A stretch of 64,000 nucleotides of DNA from Elioraea sp. (GTDB lineage: Bacteria > Pseudomonadota > Alphaproteobacteria > Acetobacterales > Acetobacteraceae): NCBI RefSeq assembly GCF_022842375.1, contig NZ_JALHPR010000008.1, forward strand, positions 62,001 through 126,000, read 5' to 3'. Positions 10,037-19,370 of the stretch are shown here, piece after piece (the stretch's first letter is position 1; every line of letters starts with the position of its first letter). Under the pieces are notes generated by a model, which did no database searches, was not told where the DNA came from, and saw only the letters and a program-made list of their open reading frames with translations. Position numbers and translations under genes: made by a program.

Positions 10037-11251
10037 TCAACGCGTGCGTTGCGCCCCCGGGTGGGCGACGGCCTGCACCTGCAGGCTCCTGTCGAACTCG
10101 CGTGTGAAGTGCTCCGCAACCTCCGCGCTCCCGTCGGCGAAGCGGCCGATCGAGAACCTGTCGAGCGGCGTGCGGCTGCTCCCCTCAAGGACGAGATCGG
10201 CCAGCACGTCGCCAACGCCTGGGGCGAGCTGGAAGCCGTGGCCACAGAAGCCGAAGGCGTGCACAAGGCGCGGTGTCGTCCCGCTTGGCCCGATCACGGG
10301 CAGCATGTCGGGCAGGTATCCCTCGATGCCCGACCATACGCGCAGCAGTGTCGCACCCTCCAGCGCCGGCACCGCGCGCAGCAGGTGGCCCATCGCGTTG
10401 ACGATCTTGCGCGCGTCCACGGGTGCGCGGTTGGCGACGGGATCGGAGGGGCTGCGCGGATAGCCGGCGACGACGACATGGCCCTGCCGCACCTGGCGGA
10501 AGATCACCGTGCCGTCGACCGCCTGGACGGAGGGACGGATGAAGTACGGCACCGCATCGGTGACGAATTGCGGTGGCCCGGCGGGCACGATCGGGGCACC
10601 CTCACCGAACCAGCCCGCCACCTCAGGTGCCCAGGCGCCGGCGGCGTTGATGAGCGTGTCGGCCTCGATCGTCAGCCCGCCGGCGGCGTCGATGCGGAAC
10701 ACCGCACCTGTCCGCGCCGCGCCGTGCACGGCAGTGTCCTCGTGGATCAGCGCGCCGTGCGCGCGCGCGGCCCGCGCGACGGCGGGTGTCACGAGGCGAG
10801 GATTCGCGATCGCATCGCGCGGCGACCACGAAGCCATGGAGAAACCGTTGAGCCAGGGCCAGCGTTGCGCAAGCGCGCGGGCGTCGAGCAGCTCCGTCGC
10901 AAGCCCTGCTTCGCTTGCCTGCCGCGCCGCGGTCTCGACCTTCGCGATCTCCCTCGCATCATCGCGCGCTGCGTAGAGATGGCCGGTGGCATCGAACTCG
11001 CAGCCCTCGCCGATGAGATCGGGGAGCCGTTCCCACAGGGAGGCTGCACGGAGCGAGAGTGGTAGCTGCCCGGGGTGGCGCCCCTGGATGCGCAGATTGC
11101 CGTAGTTCACCCCGCTTGCCTGGGCGCCGACCTTGCCCTTCTCGATCACGCAGACGCAATGACCCGGGTCGCGGCGCCGGAGCATCAGCGCCGTCCAGCA
11201 GCCCATGAGCCCGCCGCCGACGATCGCGGTGTTGACGCGCAGCACCGTCAT
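10037..11251 (-). CDS. FAD-dependent oxidoreductase, DAO/HcnC-like (opine/amino-acid oxidase beta type)
   Basis: VNTAIVGGGLMGCWTALMLRRRDPGHCVCVIEKGKVGAQASGVNYGNLRIQGRHPGQLPLS...GIEGYLPDMLPVIGPSGTTPRLVHAFGFCGHGFQLAPGVGDVLADLV. Confidence 0.88.
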   Translation of the reverse strand: MTVLRVNTAIVGGGLMGCWTALMLRRRDPGHCVCVIEKGKVGAQASGVNYGNLRIQGRHPGQLPLSLRAASLWERLPDLIGEGCEFDATGHLYAARDDAREIAKVETAARQASEAGLATELLDARALAQRWPWLNGFSMASWSPRDAIANPRLVTPAVARAARAHGALIHEDTAVHGAARTGAVFRIDAAGGLTIEADTLINAAGAWAPEVAGWFGEGAPIVPAGPPQFVTDAVPYFIRPSVQAVDGTVIFRQVRQGHVVVAGYPRSPSDPVANRAPVDARKIVNAMGHLLRAVPALEGATLLRVWSGIEGYLPDMLPVIGPSGTTPRLVHAFGFCGHGFQLAPGVGDVLADLVLEGSSRTPLDRFSIGRFADGSAEVAEHFTREFDRSLQVQAVAHPGAQRTR

Positions 11252-12627
11252 GGCGTGTCCTCATCGACGAGCGTGGCATCGAGCGGGATTGGCTTGACCG
11301 GCGCCTGGCTGCGGTGGCGACCCATGGTCGCCACCGGCGCGGCGAGCGCATGGGCCATGAGCTCGGCAGTCGCGAGGCCGCAGAAGCGTGCCTGGCACCG
11401 CCCCATGCCGCAGCGGGTCAGCGCCTTGGCGCGGTTGACCTCGCGCGGGCCGAGTGGCGCAGCAACGGCCGCCCGCACCACACCGACCGTCACGTTCTCG
11501 CACCGGCAGAGCACGGTGTCGTCGCGGGCATCCGCGAGCCAGTGCGCCGGCCATGCGAACGCGCGCGACAGCGCACGCTGGAATGCGCGCAGCCGTGCGA
11601 GGCGTGCGCGAAGCATCGCGACCTCGGTAGCGGGAACGGCCACGCCGCGGTCAGCCAGGATGGCGTAGGCAGCAAGCCTGCCGCTGATCGCAGCAGCCGC
11701 GGCCCCGCCGATCGTGCAGCCATCACCCGCCGCATAGAGCCCTGGTGCCGCACGGCCATCGCCATCGACGATCGGCAGCCACTGGCGGAAATCCACGTCG
11801 AACGCCAGCGGCACGCCGGCGAGGTCAAGCAGCTGCGTCTCTGCGCGGAGCCCGAAGCCGAGTGCGACCGCATCGACGGCGAGGTCGTGCTCGGCGCCGC
11901 GGGAACAGCGAAACCGTACGCGCTCGGCGTAGTCCTGGCCCTCGATGCCGAGCGCGGTCACGCCATGGAAGATGGCCACGCCGCCGGCGCGCAGCCGCGC
12001 CATGTAGGAGAGGCCGCGTGCGAGAACGCGCGGTGCGGCCGCCGCGAGCGCCGGCGTTGCACGCAGCTTCTCCGGCAGGGCGGTGGTGTCGAGCACGGCC
12101 ACGACCGTGGCGCCCATCGCCTTGTACTGGAGCGCGGCGAGATAGAGCAGCGGCGAGGCACCGGCAAACACCACGCGCCTTCCGATCAGCGCGCCCTGGT
12201 CCTTCAGCAGGGTCTGCGCCCCGCCGAGCGAGAAGACGCCAGGCAGCGTCCACCCCGGAACGGGCAGGAGCCTGTCGGTCGCGCCCGTCGCGAGCAGCAG
12301 TGCACCATAGCGCAGGGGCCGGATGCGCCGATGCTCGATCACGAAGAGCTCGCCGCCCTGGAGGTTCCAGGCGAGGTGTCGTGGCCGGTGGTCGACCGAT
12401 GCGGCGATGGACGCGAACTCGGCATGCGCCTGCTCGTGCTCAGCCGCGGCCGCGCGACCGAGGATACGCGCGAGCGCTGGCTGGAGAGGCGCAGCCGGCT
12501 TGCGCCAGACCTGCCCTCCAGGCTGTTCCGCCTCGTCAACGATGATCGGGTGTTCCCCGGCCCTGGCGAGCACCACCGCCGCGGCCATCCCCGCCGGCCC
12601 GGCACCGACGATGACGGTGCTATGCAT
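11248..12627 (-). CDS. NAD/FAD-dependent oxidoreductase, HcnB/OoxA-like
   Basis: TVIVGAGPAGMAAAVVLARAGEHPIIVDEAEQPGGQVWRKP...LPVPGWTLPGVFSLGGAQTLLKDQG; C-terminal Cys motif CRCENVTVGVVRAAVAAPLGPREVNRAKALTRCGMGRCQARFCG (BFD-like). Confidence 0.9.
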   Translation of the reverse strand: MHSTVIVGAGPAGMAAAVVLARAGEHPIIVDEAEQPGGQVWRKPAAPLQPALARILGRAAAAEHEQAHAEFASIAASVDHRPRHLAWNLQGGELFVIEHRRIRPLRYGALLLATGATDRLLPVPGWTLPGVFSLGGAQTLLKDQGALIGRRVVFAGASPLLYLAALQYKAMGATVVAVLDTTALPEKLRATPALAAAAPRVLARGLSYMARLRAGGVAIFHGVTALGIEGQDYAERVRFRCSRGAEHDLAVDAVALGFGLRAETQLLDLAGVPLAFDVDFRQWLPIVDGDGRAAPGLYAAGDGCTIGGAAAAAISGRLAAYAILADRGVAVPATEVAMLRARLARLRAFQRALSRAFAWPAHWLADARDDTVLCRCENVTVGVVRAAVAAPLGPREVNRAKALTRCGMGRCQARFCGLATAELMAHALAAPVATMGRHRSQAPVKPIPLDATLVDEDTP

Positions 12628-12931
12628 CCGCGGGGCCTGCTGGCGGGCCCGTCAACACGGCCATGCCATCCACGACGCGGGTCGTGCAGGCGCGGATGCG
12701 ATGTCCGTCCGCCAGCCACACCCAGCAATCCTGGCAGGCACCCATCAGGCAGAACCCGGCGCGGGGCGCACCATCGACTTCGTGCGTGCGGAGCCGCGTC
12801 GTGTGTGCCAGCACGGCGACGAGTACGCTCTCTCCCGCGAAGGCCTGCACGACGTCGCCGTCAATCGTGATGGTGGCGCTGGCTGCGGTGCGATCAAGCA
12901 CCCTGACCAGCCGTGGCTTCGCCGGCATCAT
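12620..12931 (-). CDS. (2Fe-2S)-binding protein, HcnA-like small subunit
   Basis: 103 aa; ITIDGDVVQAFAGESVLVAVLAHTTRLRTHEVDGAPRAGFCLMGACQDCWVWLADGHRIRACTTRVVDGM; overlaps the next gene. Confidence 0.88.
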   Translation of the reverse strand: MMPAKPRLVRVLDRTAASATITIDGDVVQAFAGESVLVAVLAHTTRLRTHEVDGAPRAGFCLMGACQDCWVWLADGHRIRACTTRVVDGMAVLTGPPAGPADA

Positions 12932-14016
12932 CGCGCCTGCAGCCTGGCGCGGAGTGCGGCCATCTCGACATGGACGGCTTCGAGGTCCCCGAGCGCGAAG
13001 CCGGCCGCGAGCGTCGGGCTCAACGCCAGCAAGCGGTCATGCAGCACGCCGGTATAGGTGGCCTTGCCATCGGCCGACACGAGGAGGCCGTTGCGCTGCT
13101 CGAAGGACTGGTTCCACGCAACGGCTTCGTCCTGCGAAAGGCCGGGCGGGAGATCGAGCGAGAGCGCACCTTCGGCCCAGCGGACGGGATAGCCGCCCGG
13201 AAGCCCGAGCGCACCCGGCGCGTGGGCGGCGAGCGTCGTGCCCGGTGTCGCCATTGCCACGAGCAGCGGTACGGAGGCTGAGCCGGACACCTCGAGGGCC
13301 GGCTCCGGCGTCAGCCGCAGGGCGGCGAAGCGGATGTGGACATCGTCGATCTCGGCGTCGTCGATCCAGACGCGCGGCGTGGGCATGCCAGCGCGCTCGC
13401 CCATGTTCCGCCGCCACGCACCGATCGTCTGGTAGTGCGCCAGAACCTTTACCCGCCGGATGCCGCCGGGCCCGAGGGCGCCGGCGAAGCACGACGACAG
13501 GATGCCGACATTGCCGACGCCACAGGCCACGGGCAGGCCGAGGCAGGCGAGCATCGTGTTGACCACATCGGGGAAACAGCAATTCACCAGCACCGCACCT
13601 GGTGTGGCCTGACGCATCGCCCCGCCGACGCGGGCAGAGAGCAACGCCTGGAACACAGCCGTCGCGCTGAGCCCGCCCTCCGCGACGAGCCTGCTCCAGG
13701 CATCGTCGCTGCGGGCGATGACGGAGGCGGTCTGCACCGAGGCCGCCTGCACCACCACATCGGGCCGGATGGATGCGAGCATGGGCGCGATGGACCCGAC
13801 CGAGGAGAGATCGACCATGGCGGCGCTGGTCTCGACGCCTGTGCCGAAGGTGGCTGCGCGCGCGTTGCAGGCCGTGGTGAGCCACGCGAGCCGATCGCCG
13901 TTGCGGCCGGCGATGACGAGCCGCACCGGATGCTGCGCGCCGGCGGCGATGTCGCATGCGATGCGGGCGGCGAAGGCGCCGGTGCCGACGATGAGGATGG
14001 TGCCGCGCGCGGTCAT
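12928..14016 (-). CDS. saccharopine-dehydrogenase-like NAD(P)-binding protein
   Basis: MTARGTILIVGTGAFAARIACDIAAGAQHPVRLVIAGRNGDRLAWL...DVVVQAASVQTASV; ATGA overlap with the IclR gene stop. Confidence 0.65.
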   Translation of the reverse strand: MTARGTILIVGTGAFAARIACDIAAGAQHPVRLVIAGRNGDRLAWLTTACNARAATFGTGVETSAAMVDLSSVGSIAPMLASIRPDVVVQAASVQTASVIARSDDAWSRLVAEGGLSATAVFQALLSARVGGAMRQATPGAVLVNCCFPDVVNTMLACLGLPVACGVGNVGILSSCFAGALGPGGIRRVKVLAHYQTIGAWRRNMGERAGMPTPRVWIDDAEIDDVHIRFAALRLTPEPALEVSGSASVPLLVAMATPGTTLAAHAPGALGLPGGYPVRWAEGALSLDLPPGLSQDEAVAWNQSFEQRNGLLVSADGKATYTGVLHDRLLALSPTLAAGFALGDLEAVHVEMAALRARLQAR

Positions 14017-14843
14017 CGCCGCTGCTCGCGCGGGAGGGATTGCGACATGGCCGCTGCCGCGGTGACGACAAGGGCGGAATACCGCTCCACCGCCGCCTCG
14101 GGTTGGCAGCGGGACAGCGAGACAGCCACGTTCACCGCCGCACAGGGCTCGCCTTCCGCGCCGAGCACGGCGGCGGCGATGGAGACATCGCCCGGATAGA
14201 TCTCCTGCACGGTCAGCACGAATCCCTGCCGTGCCGCCACATCGAGCTTCGCGACCAGCGCAGGCATCGCGGTCGTCGTGTGCGGCGTGTAGGCGCGGCG
14301 GTCGGACCGGTCGAGGATCCGCTTCGCCTCGGCGCGCGGCAGCCGCGACAGCATCGCAAGGCCCGGTGCCGTGCAATAGGCCGGCAGGCGGCTGCCGACC
14401 TGCACGTTCGTGTTGAGCATGTAACGGCTGAGCAGCCGCGAGAGATACACGACCTCGGTCTCGTCGAGCATCGTCAGGCTGACTGCTTCCTCCGTCGCCC
14501 GGCTCAGGTCGAGCAGGTATGGGGCCGCACGTTCGACGATCGCGCTGGAGCGGATGTAGCGATGGCCCAGATCGAGCGTCCGCACGGTCAGTTCGTAGTG
14601 GCGCGTTCGCGGGTCCTTCCGCAGGTAGCCGAGGCGTTCGAGCGTGTGCGTGAAACGCTGCGCGGCGCTGCGGTCGAGCCCCGACGCCGCGGCGATCTCG
14701 GACAATCCCAGGCTGCGCTGCCCATTGCCGAATACGTCGAGCACGCGGAACGCCTTCTCGACCGAGTTGACGAACAGCCCGTCCTCGATCGTCTCGGCCG
14801 GGGCGGGCGGTGGTTTCCGGCGCGGGAGGCTGGCAGCGGCCAC
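14013..14843 (-). CDS. IclR family transcriptional regulator
   Basis: FVNSVEKAFRVLDVFGNGQRSLGLSEIAAASGLDRSAAQRFTHTLERLGYLRKDPRTRHYELTVRTLDLGHRYIRSSAIVERAAPYLLDLSRATEEAVSLTMLDETEVVYLSRL; GTG start 14843. Confidence 0.92.
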   Translation of the reverse strand: MAAASLPRRKPPPAPAETIEDGLFVNSVEKAFRVLDVFGNGQRSLGLSEIAAASGLDRSAAQRFTHTLERLGYLRKDPRTRHYELTVRTLDLGHRYIRSSAIVERAAPYLLDLSRATEEAVSLTMLDETEVVYLSRLLSRYMLNTNVQVGSRLPAYCTAPGLAMLSRLPRAEAKRILDRSDRRAYTPHTTTAMPALVAKLDVAARQGFVLTVQEIYPGDVSIAAAVLGAEGEPCAAVNVAVSLSRCQPEAAVERYSALVVTAAAAMSQSLPREQRR

Positions 14844-14902
14844 GGCGTGTTTCCTTGGCGACGTTGACAGGGCGCCAACCCGGGGACGATAGTTTTTGAT
14901 AA

Positions 14903-14925
14903 GCGTAATCGCAAGGCGATTACGC
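14903..14925. promoter_or_regulatory. perfect palindrome GCGTAATCGC-AAG-GCGATTACGC, candidate IclR operator
   Basis: 10-bp perfect arms, 3-bp spacer, in the divergent IclR / enoyl-CoA hydratase intergenic region. Confidence 0.75.
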
Positions 14926-14952
14926 AGCTTGACGACCGCAAAGGAGCGCGCG

Positions 14953-15729
14953 ATGGCCACCTTCATCCTGACCGAGACGCGGGGGGCGGTTGCGATCATC
15001 ACGCTGAACCGCCCCGAGGTGCTCAACGCCTGGCACAGCGCGATGCGCGACATGCTTGTCGCGGCGCTCGACGCGGCGGAGGGCAACGAGGCGGTGCGTG
15101 TCATCATCTTGACCGGCGCCGGCGACCGCGCCTTCGGTGCGGGCCAGGACCTGAACGAGACCAAGACGTTCGATCCCGACAGGGCGGAGCTCTGGATCGG
15201 CGAGTGGGAACGGCTCTATGACCGCATCCGGTCGCTCTCGAAGCCCCTGATCATGGCGTTGAACGGGGTTGCGGCCGGCTCGGCCTTCCAGGTGGCACTG
15301 CTGGGCGATTTCCGCATCGCCCATGCCGGCGTCACGATGGGTCAGCCCGAGATCAATTCCGGCATCGCAAGCACGACGGGGCCGTGGATCATGATGGAAA
15401 TGATCGGGCTCGCGCGCACCATCGACCTCACCCTCACCGGCAGGATGATGGACGCCTCGGAAGCGCACGCGCTTGGCCTCATCAACCGCATCGTTCCGCA
15501 GGAGACGGTGATGGACGAGGCCCTTTCCCTTGCAGCGGAGCTGGCAGGGAAGCCGCCGATCGCGATGCGGCTGAACAAGGCGCGGTTCCGCGAGGTCACG
15601 GAGCCGGGCTTCCGCGATTGCCTCGCCGCCGGTGTGCGCAACCAGCGCATCAGCTACGCCACCGGAGAGCCGGCACGGATGATGGAGTTGTTCCTTGCCA
15701 CCCGCGCGGCCCGCAAGGCCGCGGGCTGA
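14953..15729 (+). CDS. enoyl-CoA hydratase/isomerase family protein
   Basis: MATFILTETRGAVAIITLNRPEVLNAWHSAMRDMLVAALDAAEGNEAVRVIILTGAGDRAFGAGQDLNET...GVAAGSAFQVALLGDFRIAHAGVTMGQPEINSGI. Confidence 0.93.
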   Translation: MATFILTETRGAVAIITLNRPEVLNAWHSAMRDMLVAALDAAEGNEAVRVIILTGAGDRAFGAGQDLNETKTFDPDRAELWIGEWERLYDRIRSLSKPLIMALNGVAAGSAFQVALLGDFRIAHAGVTMGQPEINSGIASTTGPWIMMEMIGLARTIDLTLTGRMMDASEAHALGLINRIVPQETVMDEALSLAAELAGKPPIAMRLNKARFREVTEPGFRDCLAAGVRNQRISYATGEPARMMELFLATRAARKAAG

Positions 15730-15734
15730 TCATC

Positions 15735-17309
15735 ATGCCTGAGCAGACCACCATGGCCGAACAGGGCTTCTGGCCGCTTTTCGCAGCGATTGCGGCGACG
15801 GAGGGCGAGCGCGTCTACGCCCGTTTCGATGGAAGCGCGATCACCTTCGCGATGCTCGACCAGATGTCCTCATCCGCCGCCGCGTCGCTTGCCGCGCTCG
15901 GTGTCGCGCCAGGCGACCGGGTCGCGGTGATGATGCGCAACAGTCCCGCGTCGCTCGCACTGATCTTCGCGATCGCCCGTGCCGGCTTCGTCTGGGTGCC
16001 GGTCAACGCCCAGCTGCGCGGCGAAGGCCTGCGCCACGTGCTGAGCCATTGCGACCCGCGCGTCGTGATCGCTGACAGCGATGCCCTGCCGCGCATCACA
16101 GAGTGCGGTTGTGCACTGGAGGGGATTCCGATCGTCGTTGCCGGAGATGCCTCCTCGGCCCTGCCGCTCGAGCCCATGCTCGCCTCCGGCGGGCGCCACG
16201 CGGGCGCGCCACCGTCGCCCAGCGATCTCTTCGCCATCATGTACACATCCGGAACGACAGGCCCGGCCAAGGGCGTGATGGTGACGCATCGCATGCTGCG
16301 CCTTGCCGGCGAAGGCGCGCTGCTTGTCGCTGCGGCGCGCGACGGCGATGTGCTCTTCGTCTGGGAACCGCTCTATCACATCGGCGGGGCGCAGCTGATC
16401 GTGCTGCCGCTGCGCCGGCGCGTGGTGCTTGCGATGATCGGACGGTTCTCCGCCTCGCGCTTCTGGGCGGAGGCGAAGGCGGAGGAGGCGACGCATATCC
16501 ACTTCCTCGGTGGCATCCTCCAGATCCTGCTGAAGCAGCCGGAGACGCCGCTTGACCGCACGCATGGCGTGCGCATCGCCTGGGGCGGCGGCTGCCCCAT
16601 CGACGTCTGGCGGCCGTTCGAGGAGCGGTTCGGCATGCAGCTTCGCGAGTGCTACGGGATGACGGAGGCCTCCTCGTTCACGACGTTCAACGATGCCAGG
16701 GTGGTCGGGTCGGTCGGCCGGCCCGTGCCGTGGCTGACGGTCGCGCTCCTCGATGAGCGAGGCCTCGCGGTGCCGCAGGGCACGCGCGGCGAGATCGTTG
16801 TGCGTGCGACCGACGCGACGGCTCTGACCCCCGGCTATTTCCGCAACCCGGAGGCAACGCTGAAGGCGCTGCGCGACGGGGCGCTGCATACCGGCGATAG
16901 CGGCTCCTTCGACGCGGAGGGCAACCTCATCTTCCATGGCCGCATCTCCGACAGCGTTCGCGTCAACGGCGAGAACGTCTCTGCCTGGGAGGTCGAGCAT
17001 GTGGCGGCCCAACACCCGGCGGTGCAGGATTGCGCGATGATCGGCGTCAGGGCGGAGGTCGGTGAGCAGGACATCAAGCTGTTCGTGCAGCCGCGCGACG
17101 GCATGACGGTCGACCTTGCCGTGCTCTCGGCCTGGCTCACCACGCGCCTCGCGCCGTACCAGAACCCGCGCTATCTCGCCACTGTCGCTGAGTTCGAGCG
17201 CACGCCGAGCCAGAGGATCATGAAGCACACGCTCTCGACCGCACGCGATGATTGTTTTGAACGCTTCACGAGCCGCGAGGCTTTGCGCGGGATGCGCCCC
17301 GGTACCTGA
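15735..17309 (+). CDS. AMP-binding acyl-CoA synthetase/ligase
   Basis: MYTSGTTGPAKGVMVTHRM, ECYGMTEASS, ALHTGDSGSFDAEGNLIFHGRISDSVRVNGENVSAWEVE. Confidence 0.93.
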   Translation: MPEQTTMAEQGFWPLFAAIAATEGERVYARFDGSAITFAMLDQMSSSAAASLAALGVAPGDRVAVMMRNSPASLALIFAIARAGFVWVPVNAQLRGEGLRHVLSHCDPRVVIADSDALPRITECGCALEGIPIVVAGDASSALPLEPMLASGGRHAGAPPSPSDLFAIMYTSGTTGPAKGVMVTHRMLRLAGEGALLVAAARDGDVLFVWEPLYHIGGAQLIVLPLRRRVVLAMIGRFSASRFWAEAKAEEATHIHFLGGILQILLKQPETPLDRTHGVRIAWGGGCPIDVWRPFEERFGMQLRECYGMTEASSFTTFNDARVVGSVGRPVPWLTVALLDERGLAVPQGTRGEIVVRATDATALTPGYFRNPEATLKALRDGALHTGDSGSFDAEGNLIFHGRISDSVRVNGENVSAWEVEHVAAQHPAVQDCAMIGVRAEVGEQDIKLFVQPRDGMTVDLAVLSAWLTTRLAPYQNPRYLATVAEFERTPSQRIMKHTLSTARDDCFERFTSREALRGMRPGT

Positions 17310-17322
17310 CTGGAACCGGGGC
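17296..17322. terminator. candidate bidirectional terminator hairpin between convergent genes
   Basis: GCCCCGGT (17296-17303) / ACCGGGGC (17315-17322), 8-bp perfect GC-rich arms with 11-nt loop between convergent stops; no T-tract seen. Confidence 0.5.
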
Positions 17323-17325
17323 ACG

Positions 17326-18009
17326 TCAGTCAGCCAGCTCCGTCTTGATCGCATTCTCGAGCGCTGCCGGCGTTCGGATCATCATCGCGCTGCGGGTGCG
17401 CGTCACCACGCCGCGGCGGAGCAGGCGCCCGATCTCGCGCGAGACGGCTTCGCGTCGCGCGCCGATGCGCGACGCCAGGACGTGCTGAACCGGGGGTGGC
17501 GAGATGCTGCGGCTGCCATCCGAGGCCGGCGGCCCTGCGGCGCGAAGCAGCTCCGCATAGAGGCGGTGGCGGATGTCCAGGCTCGTCAGCTCGAGCATCC
17601 TGGTGTTGGCTTCTCGGATCCGCGCGGTCAGCACCTGCATCATCCGCCGCGACAAGGCGGGCGTTCCCGAGATGATGTCCATGAAGCTCGGCCCTGGAAG
17701 GCGGCAGATCTGGCTGCGATGCAGCGCTGTCACGCTCGCTGAACGCGGCGCGCCATCGATGGCGGCCATATCGCCGAAGAAGCCGCCCGCGGTCACGTCG
17801 TCAAGGATCAGCTCCCGTCCGCCCGGCGTCCGCACGGCGATCCGCACGCTTCCCGAGAGGACGAAAAACACGTCGTCCGACATGTCGTCGAAATCGAGGA
17901 TCAGGCGTCCTGCCTCAGCCCACAGCCAGAGCGCGCGAGCTTCGTACCCTCGCAGGAGCTCGGAAGGCAGGTTGTGGAATAAGGGGATGGTGGAAAGCTT
18001 GCCACTCAT
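17326..18009 (-). CDS. Crp/Fnr family transcriptional regulator
   Basis: cNMP fold with FGDMAAIDGAPRSASVTAL phosphate-binding-cassette-like segment; HTH HVLASRIGARREAVSREIGRLLRRGVVTR; start MSGKL at 18009. Confidence 0.9.
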   Translation of the reverse strand: MSGKLSTIPLFHNLPSELLRGYEARALWLWAEAGRLILDFDDMSDDVFFVLSGSVRIAVRTPGGRELILDDVTAGGFFGDMAAIDGAPRSASVTALHRSQICRLPGPSFMDIISGTPALSRRMMQVLTARIREANTRMLELTSLDIRHRLYAELLRAAGPPASDGSRSISPPPVQHVLASRIGARREAVSREIGRLLRRGVVTRTRSAMMIRTPAALENAIKTELAD

Positions 18010-18212
18010 GCGTTCTCTCCGCAGCACGGCACCTTGGACAGGAGGTCACGCCAGGCCTTCGCTGACGCGGGCCGCTCAGGGGCCGTCCTGATCGGCTGCT
18101 GCCACGTCAACGGGGGGTCGCGCCGCGCGCGGCCTCTTCCATGCACCCCGGCGCGATCTGCGGCATCAGCGTCTCCTGCAACACGTCGCCATGCGGGCGT
18201 GACCGCCTGTCA

Positions 18213-18230
18213 ATGTGCTATTTCGCACAT
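18213..18230. promoter_or_regulatory. CRP-like palindrome ATGTGC-TATTTC-GCACAT
   Basis: Perfect 6-bp arms, 6-bp spacer, matching the TGTGN-N6-NCACA layout, in the intergenic region between the Crp/Fnr gene and the binding-protein array. Confidence 0.65.
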
Positions 18231-18394
18231 CACGGCCGCCGTCGCGACGGCAGGCTGTGGGTCTGGCATCCGTCCTCCCGCCGATAGGGCCAACCTCCAT
18301 GCAGGCTTGCTTCCCGGGTCGCGCTTGCATCTCAGCCCCGGATGCCCGGCACGGCCGGGATGTGCGCGCGAGGGACAGGCAGCAGGGCGGTCTG

Positions 18395-19360
18395 GTGCGC
18401 CGCCGGGTGGTACTGTCGGGCGCTTTCTCATTAGCGGCCGCGGATCGCGTGCGTGCACAGGGTCGTGTCCATCGCCTTTGCGTGCTGGCACCGGGGCGCT
18501 TCTCGATCGATGGCGTGCGGCGCTGGACGCTGCCCGAGCTTGCCCGGCTCGGCTTCATCGAGGGGCGGAACCTCGAGGTCCTTCTCCGCAGCACGGATGG
18601 CGATGCAGCGCCGCTGAGCAAGCTTGCCGCGGAGCTTGCCGCCGCGCGCTGCGATGCGGCGATCGCGGTGGCCAACCCGGTCGCGCACCTGCTGCGCGCG
18701 GCCGACCCGCGGCTGCGTGTGGTGATGGGGTTTGCCGGCAACGACCCGGTCGCCGATGGGTTGGCCGAGAGCCTCGCGCGGCCCGGCGGCATGGTCACGG
18801 GCATCGTCATGCTGGGCGAGGAGCTTGATGCGAAACGCCTGGAGTTCGCCCGCGACCTCGACCCTGCCGGCGGGCCGATCGGCTTTCTTGCTGGCGCGAC
18901 GCTGACGCCCGATCGGGTGGCCCGGATCCACGCGGAGGCTGCCGCAAACGGCATTGGCCTCGTGCTGGTCCGCGCCGGCGAGCCCGCGAGCTATCCCGCT
19001 GCCCTTGGCGCCTTGCGGGCGGCAGGCGTGCGCGTCATCGTCGTCGGCTCCTTCCCCGGCTTTGCCGGCAATGCCGGCCTACTTGCAGCCCAGGCGGCGG
19101 AGCACGGCCTGCCGCTGCTCTGCGATTGGCGGCACATGGCGGAAGCGGGCTGCGTAGTCAGCTATGGCGCGAGCAACGCCGAACTCCGCCGGCGCAACGC
19201 TGTGCAGGTGGCGCGCGTCCTCCGCGGCGAGCCTCCCGGCACCATCCCGATGGAGCGGCCGGAGCGTTTCGAGTTCATCCTCAACCTGCGTGCGGCGCGT
19301 GCCCTCGGCCTCGCGGTGCCAAATGCCATCCTGGCCAGGGCCGATGAGGTGATCGAATGA
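18395..19360 (+). CDS. ABC_sub_bind (PF04392/TrpX-like) periplasmic binding protein, array copy 1
   Basis: GTG 18395: VRRRVVLSGAFSLAAADRVRAQGRVHRLCVLAPG...LPELARLGFIEGRNLEV...SLARPGGMVTGIVMLGEELDAKRLEFARDL...LNLRAARALGLAVPNAILARADEVIE. Confidence 0.85.
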   Translation: MRRRVVLSGAFSLAAADRVRAQGRVHRLCVLAPGRFSIDGVRRWTLPELARLGFIEGRNLEVLLRSTDGDAAPLSKLAAELAAARCDAAIAVANPVAHLLRAADPRLRVVMGFAGNDPVADGLAESLARPGGMVTGIVMLGEELDAKRLEFARDLDPAGGPIGFLAGATLTPDRVARIHAEAAANGIGLVLVRAGEPASYPAALGALRAAGVRVIVVGSFPGFAGNAGLLAAQAAEHGLPLLCDWRHMAEAGCVVSYGASNAELRRRNAVQVARVLRGEPPGTIPMERPERFEFILNLRAARALGLAVPNAILARADEVIE

Positions 19361-19370
19361 CGGTGATCGC

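Noticed and set aside
11314-12870. 518-aa plus-strand ORF
   Set aside because: Antisense to the HcnA/HcnB-like genes; no recognisable domain.
18215-18394. N-terminal 60-residue extension of the first binding protein in the ORF track
   Set aside because: Its start lies inside the CRP-like palindrome and it has no leader character; GTG 18395 gives a proper RR-type signal peptide.
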